Source: Amycolatopsis sp. QT-25
GTDB taxonomy: Bacteria; Actinomycetota; Actinomycetes; Mycobacteriales; Pseudonocardiaceae
Direction of reading: 5' to 3'
NCBI RefSeq assembly: GCF_029369745.1
Contig: NZ_CP120210.1
Location: 744,001 to 808,000 of the forward strand
Length of the DNA: 64,000 bases
Shown here: one piece after another, positions 16,058 to 25,497 of the stretch
Layout: the number at the start of each line of letters is the position of its first letter
Position numbering within the stretch: position 1 is the first letter of the stretch
Translations under genes and position numbers: made by a program
Notes under the pieces: generated by a model
What the model was told of the DNA's origin: nothing
Databases searched by the model: none
The model's input: only the letters and a program-made list of their open reading frames with translations

Positions 16058-16121
16058 GCGTTTAGCCCCCTAATCGCGATCCGGGGGCCGTGTCGCCTTT
16101 AGCCCCCTAATCGCGATCCGG
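16058..16121. repeat. Dispersed palindromic repeat, two copies
   Basis: Copies at 16058-16084 and 16095-16121 of the 27-bp family with consensus GCGTTYAGCSSSCTAA followed by WCGCGATCCGG. The first 20 bases form an imperfect palindrome (GCGTT...AACGC around AGC/GCT). They lie between the sucCD terminator and the promoter of the next gene. The rest of the 307-bp gap has TAGCGT (16205-16210), a plausible -10 element for the 16291 gene. Confidence 0.85.
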
Positions 16122-16290
16122 TCGTCGCCGAGGGGTTCCGCACGGAACCCGATCGGGTGTACAGACGTCTCAGAGCCCGAGGCGTGGGGTGACCGCGTGT
16201 GCGCTAGCGTTCGAGCATCACAGCCGCCTCGTTTGTCCCGGGAGTCCCGCGCGCCCCGGGGTGCCGGTCGAACGACAGGAGAGCATTCGG

Positions 16291-17124
16291 ATGTCCTATC
16301 CCAGCGGTGGGCCCGGCTACCCCCAGCAGGGTGGCGGCCAGCAACCCCCTCAGTCCCACCCCGGCTCGGGAGCCTTTCCCCAGCAGCAGGCGCCGTCACA
16401 GGCCACCCCGCTGAACCTGGCGCTGCTCGCGCTCGCCGTCACCGTCCTCGGCTTGGTGCAGTTCTTCATCGGTTTCTCCGACGAGGCCGACGCCGCCAAG
16501 GAGGTGTCGCTCTTCCTGCTGGTCAGCGGTCTGCTCGCGGCGCTGCACGCGTTGCCGCGCGGCCCGAAGACGCTGCCGTTCGCCGCGCTGTTCAGCGTCC
16601 TCGGCGCGTTCGGTGCGCTCGATCTGATCGTCGGCTACCCGACCGTCGACGGCGGGGAGGGCCGCGCGGAGGTCTCGCTCCCCGGCATCCTCACCGTGGT
16701 GCTGATCCTCGGCATCCTGCAGATGCTGGTCGCGGTCGCCGCGCTGCTGTTCGAGCACGAGGTCATCAAGCTGCCCGCCGCGAAGCCGCAGCAGCAGGCG
16801 CCGCAGGCCCCGTACAGCCAGCAGTTCCCGCAGCAGGGCCCGCAGGGTCCGTTCGGCCAGCAGGGTCAGCAGGGCCAGCAGGGCCCGGCCGCCACCCAGG
16901 TCCAGCAGTTCCCCGGCGCGGGCCAGCAGGGACAGCAGGGCGAGCCGTCCAGTCCGTTTTCGCAGCCGGGCGGGTTCCAGCCGCCGGTCACGCAGCCGCC
17001 GGGTCAGCAGGCCACGACGTACGCGCCGCAGCAGGGCCAGTTCTTCCAGCAGCCGCCGTCCTCCTCGTCGGAGTCGGGACAGAACCCGGGCACCCCGCCC
17101 GGTGGTTTCGGCCAGCAGAGCTGA
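16291..17124 (+). CDS. DUF5336 family membrane protein (34 kDa antigenic protein homologue)
   Basis: 277-aa membrane protein. An N-terminal Gly/Pro/Gln-rich stretch (about 40 residues) leads to four membrane helices (about 42-62, 72-88, 95-115, 132-155), then a long Gln/Pro/Gly-rich cytoplasmic tail of about 115 residues. The architecture and the position between sucD and the DUF6350 gene match Rv0954. The ATG at 16291 has AGGAGAG upstream. Function is unknown; the low-complexity tail may be disordered. Confidence 0.85.
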   Translation: MSYPSGGPGYPQQGGGQQPPQSHPGSGAFPQQQAPSQATPLNLALLALAVTVLGLVQFFIGFSDEADAAKEVSLFLLVSGLLAALHALPRGPKTLPFAALFSVLGAFGALDLIVGYPTVDGGEGRAEVSLPGILTVVLILGILQMLVAVAALLFEHEVIKLPAAKPQQQAPQAPYSQQFPQQGPQGPFGQQGQQGQQGPAATQVQQFPGAGQQGQQGEPSSPFSQPGGFQPPVTQPPGQQATTYAPQQGQFFQQPPSSSSESGQNPGTPPGGFGQQS

Positions 17125-17132
17125 TCTTCCGC

Positions 17133-17173
17133 AAAAACCCGCTGTGACTCTCCGTGTCACAGCGGGTTTTTTC
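17133..17173 (+). terminator. Rho-independent terminator
   Basis: 13-bp stem (AACCCGCTGTGAC with its complement), short loop and a run of six T after the stem, starting nine bases after the stop of the 16291 gene. Confidence 0.92.
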
Positions 17174-17261
17174 GTTTTCCGCGTTACCCGACCGGGTGGG
17201 TTGGGCCACGTGCGCTGTCCGGCGGCGGCGTGCCTCACCCGGACGGCTCAGTCCGGATGTC

Positions 17262-18689
17262 ATGGTGCGGATCATGAAGCTGCTCACCCGCGACGGACGC
17301 CCGTCGGGCGAAGAGCCGGTGAGCGACCTCGTCCCCGAGCCGGAGGTGTCCAGGGCGAAGCGGGTTCGTGTGTTGCTCGCCGTGATCTTCGTGCCTCTGG
17401 TTTCCTCCTATACCGCCGTCGCGGCCGTCCTCGCCGTGGTGTCGTTCACCGCCGACCGGTCGCGGTTCTCCGCCATCGGAGCGCTGCTTGCCGCCGGCCC
17501 GGGCTGGCTCGCTTCGTGGCAGGTGGAACTGGAACTCGGCGGTCATCCGCTCGGCGTGCTGCCGCTGCTGCCGACGCTCGTCGTCGGCTGGCTCACGGCG
17601 AGGACGGCCGCGCGCGCCGCCCGTCGCCTCGGCGGCCGGACCCCGGCGGACGCCGTCCCGATCGTGACGGTGACAGCCGGGGCGCACGCGCTGTCCGGCG
17701 TCTTCATCGCGCTGATGGCGGGGGGATCGCCGATCATGGTGAACCCGCTGACCGCCTTCTGCGTGCCGGGGCTCCTCGCCGGTCTCGCCGCCGTCGCGGG
17801 AGTCGCCAGGATCTGCGGGCTTCCGGCTGCGGTGGGGGACCGGTTCGACCCGGTCGCCGTTCACGGGCTGCGGGCGGGTGCGCTCGGCCTCGCCGCGTTG
17901 ATCGCCTGTGGTGCGATGGTGTTCACCGCGGCCACCGCGCTTTCTTGGTCCACTGTGGACAGTCTGTTCGAGCCGGGTTTCGGCGTGAGCTTCGGCATGT
18001 TCGTGCTCTCCGTGGCCTACCTGCCGAACGCGGTCGTCGCCGCGCTGTCGTTCACCACGGGGCCGGGCTTCTCGATCGGCTCGCTGACCGTCGGCATGTT
18101 CGGCTACCAGGAAGGCGAGCTGCCCGGGGTGCCACTGCTGGCGGGGATCCCGTCGCACCAGGCGGTCTGGTGGCCGGCGTTGCTGCTCCTGCCCGCGCTG
18201 GTCGGCGCGCTGGTCGGCTGGCGGATCCGCGCGATCGACGAGGACCCGATGCTGCGGATGCGGGCGATCGCCGTCGCGGGCGCGATCGTCGCGTTCGGTT
18301 GTGTCGTCCTCGGGACGCTGTCCGGCGGAAGGCTCGGCGACGGGCCGTTCGACCCGGTCAGCGTGCCGGTCGGGATCGCGTCGGTGATCGCGTTCTGCTG
18401 GATCGTCGTCCCTGGCGGGTTCGTCGCGTTCTTCGCCGGACCGCACGAGGCTCCCGAACCGCCGGGTGACCCCGAGGACCTCGCCGAAGTCGAAGAAGAA
18501 GCCGTCGAGTCCGAAGACGACGAACCGGAAGAGGAAGCCGAAGCGGGCGACGAGACCGAAGAACCGGCGGAGGACGTCGACGAAACCCCGGCCCGACCCG
18601 AGCCGGAACCAGAGCCCGAGCAGGAGATCGCTGTGACCGAGTCCACCGACGGGTCCGGCGACGAAAGCGCCCCCGGCGACGACCGTTAG
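17262..18689 (+). CDS. DUF6350-type integral membrane protein
   Basis: 475-aa polytopic protein with about ten membrane helices (residues ~30-390) and a very acidic Glu/Asp/Pro-rich cytoplasmic tail of about 85 residues. Position and shape match Rv0955, which also lies just upstream of purN. Function unknown. The frame opens at 17154, but starts before 17262 fall inside the upstream terminator, so ATG 17262 (or ATG 17274) is preferred. A TAGGGT -10-like element for purN overlaps its stop codon. Confidence 0.82.
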   Translation: MVRIMKLLTRDGRPSGEEPVSDLVPEPEVSRAKRVRVLLAVIFVPLVSSYTAVAAVLAVVSFTADRSRFSAIGALLAAGPGWLASWQVELELGGHPLGVLPLLPTLVVGWLTARTAARAARRLGGRTPADAVPIVTVTAGAHALSGVFIALMAGGSPIMVNPLTAFCVPGLLAGLAAVAGVARICGLPAAVGDRFDPVAVHGLRAGALGLAALIACGAMVFTAATALSWSTVDSLFEPGFGVSFGMFVLSVAYLPNAVVAALSFTTGPGFSIGSLTVGMFGYQEGELPGVPLLAGIPSHQAVWWPALLLLPALVGALVGWRIRAIDEDPMLRMRAIAVAGAIVAFGCVVLGTLSGGRLGDGPFDPVSVPVGIASVIAFCWIVVPGGFVAFFAGPHEAPEPPGDPEDLAEVEEEAVESEDDEPEEEAEAGDETEEPAEDVDETPARPEPEPEPEQEIAVTESTDGSGDESAPGDDR

Positions 18690-18747
18690 GGTGGTCGCGA
18701 CCAGGTGAAGCGCCGTACGCCCGAGTGCGTACCGCCGTGGCAAGGAG
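18687..18747 (+). promoter_or_regulatory. purN promoter and leader hairpin
   Basis: TAGGGT (18687-18692) overlaps the previous stop. The leader contains a small perfect hairpin GTACGC-ccgagt-GCGTAC (18715-18732) and AAGGAG at 18742-18747. The ribosome site points to a CTG start at 18754. Confidence 0.5.
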
Positions 18748-18753
18748 CCCGTT

Positions 18754-19383
18754 CTGGCTAGTCGGTTGGACCTGCCCACTCCGGTGAAGCTCGTCGTCCT
18801 CGCGTCCGGATCCGGCACGCTGCTGCAGGCCGTGCTCGACGCGGCCGAGAAACCGAACTTCCCGGCGAAGGTGGTCGCCGTCGGAGCGGACCGTGCCGGA
18901 ATCGCGGCCCTCGGCCGGGCCGAACGCGCGGGCGTGCCTTCGTTCACCGTCCGGATGGCCGACCATCCGGACCGCGCGGCGTGGGACAAGGCGATCACCG
19001 AAGCCGTCGCCGCCTACCAGCCGGACCTGGTCGTCTCGGCGGGATTCATGAAGATCCTCGGCGCCGAATTCCTCGCGCGGTTCCCCGGCCGCGTACTCAA
19101 CACGCATCCGGCGTTGCTGCCGTCGTTCCCCGGCGCGCACGCCGTGGCCGACGCGCTGGCGATGGCCGTCAAGGTCACCGGGTCGACGGTGCATTTCGTC
19201 GACGCCGGAGTCGACACCGGGCCGATCATCGCGCAGGAGCCGGTGATCGTGGAGCCCGACGACGACGAAGACGTCCTGCACGAGCGGATCAAGGCCGTGG
19301 AACGCAGGCTCCTGGTGGAAACGATCGAAAAGCTCGGCCGGAGCGGGTGCGCGGTCGAGGGACGAAAGGTGAGGTTTTCGTGA
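18754..19383 (+). CDS. purN: Phosphoribosylglycinamide formyltransferase
   Basis: 209-aa enzyme that formylates GAR with 10-formyl-THF in purine synthesis. It has the SGSGTLLQ phosphate loop, the catalytic triad region SAGFMKILG...[13 protein letters not shown] and the [13 protein letters not shown] motif with the active Asp. No ATG or GTG is in frame at the right place. AAGGAG lies six bases before an in-frame CTG (18754); the alternative TTG at 18766 is 18 bases away, so CTG initiation is favoured but unproven. It overlaps purH by four bases (GTGA). Confidence 0.93.
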   Translation: MASRLDLPTPVKLVVLASGSGTLLQAVLDAAEKPNFPAKVVAVGADRAGIAALGRAERAGVPSFTVRMADHPDRAAWDKAITEAVAAYQPDLVVSAGFMKILGAEFLARFPGRVLNTHPALLPSFPGAHAVADALAMAVKVTGSTVHFVDAGVDTGPIIAQEPVIVEPDDDEDVLHERIKAVERRLLVETIEKLGRSGCAVEGRKVRFS

Positions 19384-20942
19384 GTACCGCACAGGGACAG
19401 CGTCCCGTCCGGCGCGCGCTGATCGGCGTCTCCGACAAGGCAGGCCTGCTCGAACTCGCCACCGGGCTGCACGCGGCCGGGGTCGAGATCGTGTCGACCG
19501 GCGGGACGGCGAAGGTCATCGCGAACGCCGGGGTGCCGGTGACGCCGGTCGAGCAGGTCACCGGGTTCCCGGAGTCCCTCGACGGCCGGGTCAAGACGCT
19601 GCACCCGCGCGTGCACGCGGGCCTGCTCGCCGACCGCGATCGTCCGGAGCACGTCGAGCAGCTGAAGCAGCTCGACATCGCGCCGTTCGACCTGCTCGTG
19701 GTCAACCTGTACCCGTTCACGCAGACCGTCGCCTCGGGCGCGAGCCCGGAAGACTGTGTCGAGAACATCGACATCGGTGGCCCGGCGATGGTGCGTGCCG
19801 CGGCGAAGAACCACAACAGCGTCGCCGTCGTGGTCGACCCCTCCCGCTACGAATGGGTGCTGGACCGCGTCGCCGCCGGTGGTTTCGAGCTGGCCGACCG
19901 CAAGCGGCTCGCCGCGCGGGCCTACGCGCACACCGCGGCGTATGACACCGCCGTCGCTTCTTGGTTCGCCAACGTCTACGCGCCCGCGGACGACTCCGGC
20001 TTCCCGGACTTCACCGGCGCTACGTGGGAGCGCGGCGATGTCCTGCGCTACGGCGAGAACCCGCACCAGAAGGCCGCGCTGTACAAGCACTGGCGGCCGG
20101 GCCTCGCGCACGCGGAACAGCTGCACGGCAAGGCCATGTCGTACAACAACTACGTCGACACCGACGCCGCGCGCCGCGCCGCCCACGACTTCGACGCCCC
20201 GGCCGTCGCGATCATCAAGCACGCCAACCCGTGCGGGATCGCCGTCGGCGAGGACATCGCCGAAGCGCACCGGAAGGCGCACGCGTGCGACCCGGTTTCG
20301 GCCTACGGCGGGGTGATCGCGACCAACCGGCCGGTGAGCCGTGAGGCCGCCGAGCAGATCTCCGAGGTGTTCACCGAAGTCGTCCTGGCGCCGGACTTCG
20401 ACGCCGAGGCGCTGGAGATCCTGCAGCGCAAGAAGAACGTGCGGCTGCTGAAGCTGCCCGCGATCACGTCGCCGGATTCGATCGAGTTCCGGCCGATCTC
20501 CGGCGGCATGCTGGTGCAGACGGTCGACACGATCGCCGCCGAGGGCGACGATCGGGCGAACTGGACGCTGGCCACCGGGGCGCCCGCCGACGAGCGGACG
20601 CTGGCCGACCTCGAGTTCGCGTGGCGTTCACTGCGCGCGGTGAAGTCGAACGCGATCCTGCTGGCGAACGACGGCGCGACCGTCGGCATCGGCATGGGCC
20701 AGGTCAACCGGGTCGACTCCTCACGGCTCGCGGTCTCGCGGGCGGGTGACCGGGCGAAGGGCTCCGTCGCCGCTTCGGACGCCTACTTCCCCTTCCCGGA
20801 CGGGCTCGAGGTCCTGCTCGAAGCCGGCGTCCGCGCCGTCGTCCAGCCGGGCGGCTCGATCCGCGACGCCGAGGTCATCGCCGCCGCCGAGGCCGCCGGG
20901 GTCACCCTGTACCTGACGGGCACGCGCCACTTCGCCCACTGA
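19380..20942 (+). CDS. purH: Bifunctional AICAR formyltransferase / IMP cyclohydrolase
   Basis: 520-aa enzyme for the last two steps of IMP synthesis. The N-terminal IMP cyclohydrolase domain has [16 protein letters not shown] and [14 protein letters not shown]; the C-terminal AICAR transformylase domain has [11 protein letters not shown], the catalytic KHANPCG and the ending [10 protein letters not shown]...TGTRHF. Full length. GTG start overlapping the purN stop, so the two are coupled as in mycobacteria. A cluster of four palindromic repeats follows. Confidence 0.97.
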   Translation: MSTAQGQRPVRRALIGVSDKAGLLELATGLHAAGVEIVSTGGTAKVIANAGVPVTPVEQVTGFPESLDGRVKTLHPRVHAGLLADRDRPEHVEQLKQLDIAPFDLLVVNLYPFTQTVASGASPEDCVENIDIGGPAMVRAAAKNHNSVAVVVDPSRYEWVLDRVAAGGFELADRKRLAARAYAHTAAYDTAVASWFANVYAPADDSGFPDFTGATWERGDVLRYGENPHQKAALYKHWRPGLAHAEQLHGKAMSYNNYVDTDAARRAAHDFDAPAVAIIKHANPCGIAVGEDIAEAHRKAHACDPVSAYGGVIATNRPVSREAAEQISEVFTEVVLAPDFDAEALEILQRKKNVRLLKLPAITSPDSIEFRPISGGMLVQTVDTIAAEGDDRANWTLATGAPADERTLADLEFAWRSLRAVKSNAILLANDGATVGIGMGQVNRVDSSRLAVSRAGDRAKGSVAASDAYFPFPDGLEVLLEAGVRAVVQPGGSIRDAEVIAAAEAAGVTLYLTGTRHFAH

Positions 20943-20951
20943 CGCCGACTC

Positions 20952-21140
20952 GCCTTTAGCGGGCTGAACGCGATCCGGCCCCGGACTTGCGTTCAGCCCC
21001 CTAATCGCGATCCGGGGGTGCCCGCGGGCGTTTCCGGTGCTCGGCCGTGGTCGTCGTGCCATGCTGGCCCCGGACTTGCGTTCAGCGGGCTAATCGCGAT
21101 CCGGGCGCGCGTCGCGTTCAGCCCGCTAAACGCGATCCGG
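20952..21140. repeat. Cluster of four dispersed palindromic repeats
   Basis: Copies at 20952-20978, 20989-21018, 21078-21104 and 21114-21140, all in the same orientation. The central bases vary (AGCGGGCT, AGCCCCCT, AGCCCGCT) while the flanks and the trailing GCGATCCGG stay constant. They fill the purH-to-21173 gap. Confidence 0.9.
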
Positions 21141-21172
21141 GCACGTACGCGAGATCGGTAGGGGAGGATCGG

Positions 21173-21934
21173 ATGCACCAGCCACCGCAGGGGTACGGCC
21201 AGGGGCCGGGTCACGGTCCGCCACCTGGGCAGGGCTACGGACACCAGCCGGGTCACGGCCCGCCCCAGCCCGGCTACGGCCCGCCTCCCGGTTACGGCCC
21301 GCCCGGCTATGGCCCGCCGCCCAAGAAGAAAAAGACCGGGCTGATCGTCGGCCTGATCGTGGGCGGCGTCGTCCTTCTCGGACTCGGCATCCCCGGCGGC
21401 ATCTTCGCGTCGGAGTACTACTCGTCGGTCGGCAAGGCGCCGGTCTCGCAGCAGCCGCCCGCCGAGTGTCAGGTCTCTCCGGAGGTCCTGAACGAGACGG
21501 TCACCACCAGCTTCCAAGGCGTCCGCGAGAACGAGATCAAAGCGGGCGAGATCGTCACCAAGCAGTACGGCTGCTCGTGGTTGCCGCCGGAGAGCGACAA
21601 CGTCCACGACCGTTCCCTGCAGATCACGGTGTACCGCCACGAGGGGCCGGACGCCGAGAAGCGCGCGGCGGAGTCTTCCACCGGGTCGGCCGCGCCGTCC
21701 GAGCGTCAGCAGCAGGTGCGGGGCATCGGGGAGAAGGCGGTCCTCGTCTCCCTGGACACCGACAGCGCCTTCAGCGGCGCCGAGCTGCGGTACACCCAGG
21801 GTGTGTACGTCGTCATCGTCACCTACAAGGGCTGGGACAAGGGGTTCTTCACGAACTCGCCGATCCCGCCGGCGGAGTCGGCCGAAGCGGCGAAGTCGGT
21901 CGGCGCCGAGATCGCGAAGAACCTGCCCCGTTAG
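21173..21934 (+). CDS. Membrane-anchored protein with Gly/Pro/His-rich N-terminus
   Basis: 253-aa protein. The first ~48 residues are low-complexity Gly/Pro/Tyr/His repeats, followed by KKKK, one membrane helix (about 55-78) and an extracytoplasmic domain of about 170 residues with two Cys (CQV and CSW) that could form a disulphide. The pattern recalls DUF3558-like extracellular domains, but this is uncertain. The ATG at 21173 has GGGGAGG nearby. Its stop overlaps that of the convergent next gene by four bases. Confidence 0.75.
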   Translation: MHQPPQGYGQGPGHGPPPGQGYGHQPGHGPPQPGYGPPPGYGPPGYGPPPKKKKTGLIVGLIVGGVVLLGLGIPGGIFASEYYSSVGKAPVSQQPPAECQVSPEVLNETVTTSFQGVRENEIKAGEIVTKQYGCSWLPPESDNVHDRSLQITVYRHEGPDAEKRAAESSTGSAAPSERQQQVRGIGEKAVLVSLDTDSAFSGAELRYTQGVYVVIVTYKGWDKGFFTNSPIPPAESAEAAKSVGAEIAKNLPR

Positions 21935-22635
21935 CCGTACAGGCCGTTCAACCAGGCTGTCCACGCCCTCTCGGCCTTGTCCGCGTCGGCGTCTTCGGCG
22001 AACAGGTGGTGTCCGATGCCGACAGGCCAGCCCCAGACGTTCCGGCCGTAGAAGCGGTACAGCGCGTCTTCGGTCCGGACGCCGATGAAGGTGTGCGTCA
22101 GGTAGTCGACGACACCTTCGACGCCGGGGACTTCGAGGTACGCCCGGTCGCCGACGGCCGTCGCGCCGAGGGCCGCCCGCACGGCCTCGAACGCTTTCGG
22201 AGCCTTGGACGCTTCAGGCGCGCCGGCCTTGAAGTACTTCGCCTGGCGCCGGTTGAAGTGCGTCAGGTACTCGCCCAGTGAGTGGTGGTAGAACGACGTG
22301 TGCTGCTCACACGCGTCGTATTCGACCTCCCAGTCGTCGAGGACCGTGGTGTGTTCGTAGCGCAGGTACGTGCCGCCGTCCTTCGGCTCGAGGACGTACT
22401 CGAGCGTGTTGAACCAGCCGTTTTCGTCTTCGGCGTAGGTGACGAAGTGCCGTGACGGCTTCCAGACGGTGACCATTCCGCCGTAGGGGGTGAGGCCGGA
22501 CTCGGCGCCGCCGTCCCGGGGTTCGTACCGGATCGGCCAGAGCCAACCGCCGCTGCCCGTGGTGATCGCGGCCCAGGTGTCGGCGGGCGTGGCGGGCATG
22601 AAGCCCTCGAAGCGGACCTCGGATTCCTTCGTCAT
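21931..22635 (-). CDS. SRPBCC (START-like) domain protein
   Basis: 234-aa cytoplasmic protein of the AHSA1/SRPBCC superfamily, which forms a hydrophobic ligand-binding cavity. The N-terminal half shows the typical start FEGFMPATPADTWAAIT and the strand pair around VTVWKPSRHFVTYAEDENG; a second, shorter segment of similar type follows (about 160-225). The ligand cannot be predicted. ATG start with AGAGGAA upstream. Convergent with the preceding gene; stop codons overlap. Confidence 0.85.
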   Translation of the reverse strand: MTKESEVRFEGFMPATPADTWAAITTGSGGWLWPIRYEPRDGGAESGLTPYGGMVTVWKPSRHFVTYAEDENGWFNTLEYVLEPKDGGTYLRYEHTTVLDDWEVEYDACEQHTSFYHHSLGEYLTHFNRRQAKYFKAGAPEASKAPKAFEAVRAALGATAVGDRAYLEVPGVEGVVDYLTHTFIGVRTEDALYRFYGRNVWGWPVGIGHHLFAEDADADKAERAWTAWLNGLYG

Positions 22636-22698
22636 GGTCGTTCCTCTCTCGTATGCCTTCCTGAGAGCGACGCCTGGCCGGGGGCCGTTTCGACAAAC

Positions 22699-22725
22699 AG
22701 ATCGCGGTTAGCCCGCTGAAGTCGA
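22699..22725. repeat. Dispersed palindromic repeat, single copy (reverse orientation)
   Basis: GATCGCGGTTAGCCCGCTGAA is the reverse complement of the family core found near 16.06 and 20.95 kb. It sits in the divergent gap between the SRPBCC gene and the mutasome operon (22636-23027, 392 bp), which otherwise holds the SOS promoter. Confidence 0.8.
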
Positions 22726-22901
22726 CGTGACTCAGGTCACATCGGCCCCTCGTGTTGCGGTAGTTCTCGAGATGGCCTCGCCTTGGCGATTTCCCGCCGT
22801 TCATCGGCCCAGGTCCAGCGTCGTTCAGTGCGATTTCCCTTTCCTGGCAAAGAGATTTCCGGTCTCGGATGTGACAGGTCCGGTGATCGCCCCCGGTTCG
22901 C

Positions 22902-22953
22902 TTGACAACCGCTGCGCCACCCGGTGTACTGGAGTCATCGAACAAGCGTTCGA
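22902..22953 (+). promoter_or_regulatory. SOS promoter of the imuA'-imuB-dnaE2 operon
   Basis: -35 TTGACA (22902-22907), 17-bp spacer, -10 TGTACT (22925-22930), then a perfect LexA box TCGAAC-AAGC-GTTCGA (22938-22953) covering the expected transcription start. LexA bound there would block initiation. The leader to the TTG start at 23028 is about 90 bases. Confidence 0.92.
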
Positions 22954-23027
22954 AGTGTCGCCTTCCCCGCGGCGCGTCCGGAGCCGTCCACGGAGGACGG
23001 TCCAGAGGTCGTGGGGAGGCGGGTCCG

Positions 23028-23732
23028 TTGACAGCGGAGGTGGTCGAGGCACGGGCCTTGCCGTTGGCGAGGCTGGCGGCTTTGCCAGGAGTGAGCACGG
23101 CCAGTGGCGTGGCTTCCGTGGCCGAACACGCGAGGACGACGGGAAGGGTGCTCCCGGTGTCCCCGGCGTTGTCCGGTCTGCTGCCCGCCGCGGGGCTCCG
23201 GCGCGGGAGCACCGTTTCGGTGCTGGGGTCCACGTCACTGATGCTCACCCTGCTCGCCGCCGCGACCGCCGGCGGTGCGTGGGCGGTCGCGGTCGGCCTG
23301 CCCGCGCTCGGGGTGGTCGCCGCCGCGGAACTCGGGGTCGAGGTGGGCAGGCTAACGCTGGTCCCCCGCCCCGGTGCCGAGTTCCCGGCGGTGACCGCGG
23401 CCCTGCTCGACGGCTTCGATCTCGTGGTGGTCGGTCCGGGGCTGGCCCGGCCCGACGTGGCGAGGCGGCTGTCCGCCCGCGCGCGCAACCGTGGTTCGGT
23501 CCTGCTTTCGCTGGGTCCCTGGCCCGGTGCGGAGGTCGAGCTGAGCTGTCGTCGTTCGCGCTGGACGGGCTTCGACGGCGGTGGCGCGGGCCATCTGCGT
23601 ACCCGTGAGGTCGAGGTGCGGGCCGGTGGCCGGGGTGCGGCCGCCCGGCCGAGGTCGGCCCTTCTGCGCTTTCCCGGTGAGGGCGAGGCCGAGCGAACCG
23701 GCTTCCCCGCGACCAGGTGGGGGACGGCATGA
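23028..23732 (+). CDS. imuA: ImuA' mutasome accessory protein (RecA-like)
   Basis: 234-aa RecA-fold protein that in mycobacteria works with ImuB and DnaE2 in damage-induced mutagenesis. The core GLLPAAGLRRGSTVSVLG has no proper Walker A (no GKT/S), as is usual for this family; a later strand DLVVVGPGLARPDVARR follows. TTG start with GGGGAGG eight bases upstream; the longer frame back to 22902 would begin inside the -35 box. The stop overlaps the imuB ATG (ATGA). First gene of the SOS operon. Confidence 0.9.
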   Translation: MTAEVVEARALPLARLAALPGVSTASGVASVAEHARTTGRVLPVSPALSGLLPAAGLRRGSTVSVLGSTSLMLTLLAAATAGGAWAVAVGLPALGVVAAAELGVEVGRLTLVPRPGAEFPAVTAALLDGFDLVVVGPGLARPDVARRLSARARNRGSVLLSLGPWPGAEVELSCRRSRWTGFDGGGAGHLRTREVEVRAGGRGAAARPRSALLRFPGEGEAERTGFPATRWGTA

Positions 23733-25339
23733 ACCCGCCTGTGCGCATGCTGGTGCTGTGGTGCCCGGATTGGCCGGCGGTCGCCGCCGCGGCCGTCGCC
23801 GGCGAACCCGTCGGCCGCCCGGCCGCGGTCTTCTCGGTGAATCGTGTGGTCGCGTGCACCGCAGTGGCCAGGGGATACGGCGTCCGCCGCGGGATGCGGC
23901 GGCGCGAGGCCCAGTCCTGCTGCCCGGAGCTGGCGGTCTTCGGTGAGGACGACGGTCGTGACGCCCGGCTCTTCGAGTCCGTCGCACGGGCGGTGGAGGA
24001 GCTGGCCGTCGGTGTCGAGGTGGTGCGGCCCGGGATCGTCGCCGTTCCGGTCGAAGGCGCGGCCGGTTATTTCGGCGGTGAGCACGGCCTTTTGGAACGG
24101 CTGGTGGACGAGGTGTCCGTGGCGGCGGGGGTGGAAAGCCAGGTCGGCGTCGCCGACGGCCTGTTCGCCGCGACGCTCGCCGCACGTCGCTCGATGCTGG
24201 TCGGGCCCGGCGGGACGGCGGAATTCCTGGCCCCGCTGCCCATCCGCGAACTCGACCAGCCCGAAGCGGGCCGGGCCGAGCTGGTCACCTTGCTCAAGCA
24301 GCTCGGCCTTCGCACGTTGGGCGCCTTCGCGGCACTTGACGAAAGTGACGTCTCCGCACGCTTCGGGACAGAGGGGGTGCTCGCGCACCGGCTGGCACGA
24401 GGGCGGTCCGAACGTCCGCCGTCGCGCCGCCGTCCGCCGCCGGAACTTTCGCTCGCGAAGGCGTTCGACCCGCCGATCGACCGGGTCGACGCCGCCGCGT
24501 TCGTGGCGAAAGGGCTCAGCGAACGGTTTCACGCGGGGCTCGCCGCGCACGGGCTGGCCTGCACCCGGCTCGGTATCTACGCCACCACCGAGACCGGTGA
24601 ACAACTCGGCCGGGTGTGGCGCTGTGCCGAGCCGCTGACTCCGCTCGGCGTCGCGGACAGGGTGCGCTGGCAGTTCGAAGGCTGGCTGAAAGCCAAGGAC
24701 CGCCCCCATTCCGGGGTGGTGCGGCTACGGCTGGAGCCGGAGGAGACCGTCGAAGGACGGTCTCTGCAGCTCGAGTTGTGGCAGGCGGGCGCGACGGGCG
24801 TGCTGCGTCCGTCCACCGAGGACGAAGGTCTGTCCGGCGAGCGGGCCGGCCGGGCGCTGGTACGAGTACAGGGCCTGCTCGGTCCGGAAAGCGTCTTCAC
24901 CGCGGTGCTCGACGGCGGCCGCGATCCCGCCGAGCGGGTCCGGCTGGTGCCGTGGGGCGACAGGCGGGAGAAGTCGGCACAGGCGGCCGCGAACTGGGCC
25001 GGGAGGCTTCCGTCGCCTTCTCCGGCCACAGTGTTCGTGTCACCGGTTCCCGCTCAGGTACTGGACGAGAACGGCCGCGCCGTGGAAATCACCGCGCGGC
25101 GCCGGGTCACCGCCGCACCGTTCCTCGTGAGCTTCGAGGGCGGTGAGCCGCGCGAGGTCCTCGCCTGGGCGGGGCCGTGGTTCGTCGGTGTCCGGGCCGG
25201 GGCGGGGCACGCGCGGTCGGGGACCCGGATGCGGTTGCAGGTGCTGCTGACCGACGGGGCAGATGCCGGGGAAGCGGTGCTGCTCCGCTTCGAACACCAC
25301 AAGAAGCCGATGTGGACACTGGAAGGGAAGTACGACTGA
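23729..25339 (+). CDS. imuB: ImuB, catalytically inactive Y-family polymerase homologue
   Basis: 536-aa hub protein of the mutasome. The Y-family palm/finger region is recognisable (VLWCPDWP, AVFSVNRVVACTAVARGYGVRRGMRRREAQ), but the acidic catalytic motif is lost: the usual SIDE region reads VAVPVEG. A clamp-binding-like motif QLELWQ lies at residues 347-352, close to where mycobacterial ImuB carries its beta-clamp motif. The C-terminal region (about 430-536) is expected to contact DnaE2 and ImuA'. ATG overlaps the imuA' stop. Confidence 0.93.
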   Translation: MNPPVRMLVLWCPDWPAVAAAAVAGEPVGRPAAVFSVNRVVACTAVARGYGVRRGMRRREAQSCCPELAVFGEDDGRDARLFESVARAVEELAVGVEVVRPGIVAVPVEGAAGYFGGEHGLLERLVDEVSVAAGVESQVGVADGLFAATLAARRSMLVGPGGTAEFLAPLPIRELDQPEAGRAELVTLLKQLGLRTLGAFAALDESDVSARFGTEGVLAHRLARGRSERPPSRRRPPPELSLAKAFDPPIDRVDAAAFVAKGLSERFHAGLAAHGLACTRLGIYATTETGEQLGRVWRCAEPLTPLGVADRVRWQFEGWLKAKDRPHSGVVRLRLEPEETVEGRSLQLELWQAGATGVLRPSTEDEGLSGERAGRALVRVQGLLGPESVFTAVLDGGRDPAERVRLVPWGDRREKSAQAAANWAGRLPSPSPATVFVSPVPAQVLDENGRAVEITARRRVTAAPFLVSFEGGEPREVLAWAGPWFVGVRAGAGHARSGTRMRLQVLLTDGADAGEAVLLRFEHHKKPMWTLEGKYD

Positions 25340-25341
25340 AC

Positions 25342-25494
25342 ATGGACGAGGAGTACACGCGGCTGGTGCGTCGCTGGCTGGAGGAACCGGCCATCCCGGT
25401 GCAGCGTGCCGAGTCGGACACCGCTTGGGCGGCGTGCGTCCCGCGCGCGGAGGTGTTCGTCCCCGCACCGAGAAGCTCGACCGAGAACCGGTGA
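25342..25494 (+). CDS. 50-aa protein encoded inside the SOS mutasome operon
   Basis: Small ORF that starts three bases after imuB and ends three bases before dnaE2. The product begins MDEEYTRLVRRWLEEP and is acidic-amphipathic in its first half, with a Pro-rich second half. Exact fit in the gap, codon use like its neighbours and coupled spacing suggest a real gene. No family was recognised. It may be a mutasome micro-subunit; translational coupling of dnaE2 is an alternative role. Confidence 0.65.
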   Translation: MDEEYTRLVRRWLEEPAIPVQRAESDTAWAACVPRAEVFVPAPRSSTENR

Positions 25495-25497
25495 CCG

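Noticed and set aside
22307..24709. 800-codon minus-strand ORF across the SOS promoter and imuA'-imuB
   Set aside because: Crosses the strong promoter and LexA box, is antisense to the mutasome genes and has low-complexity composition.
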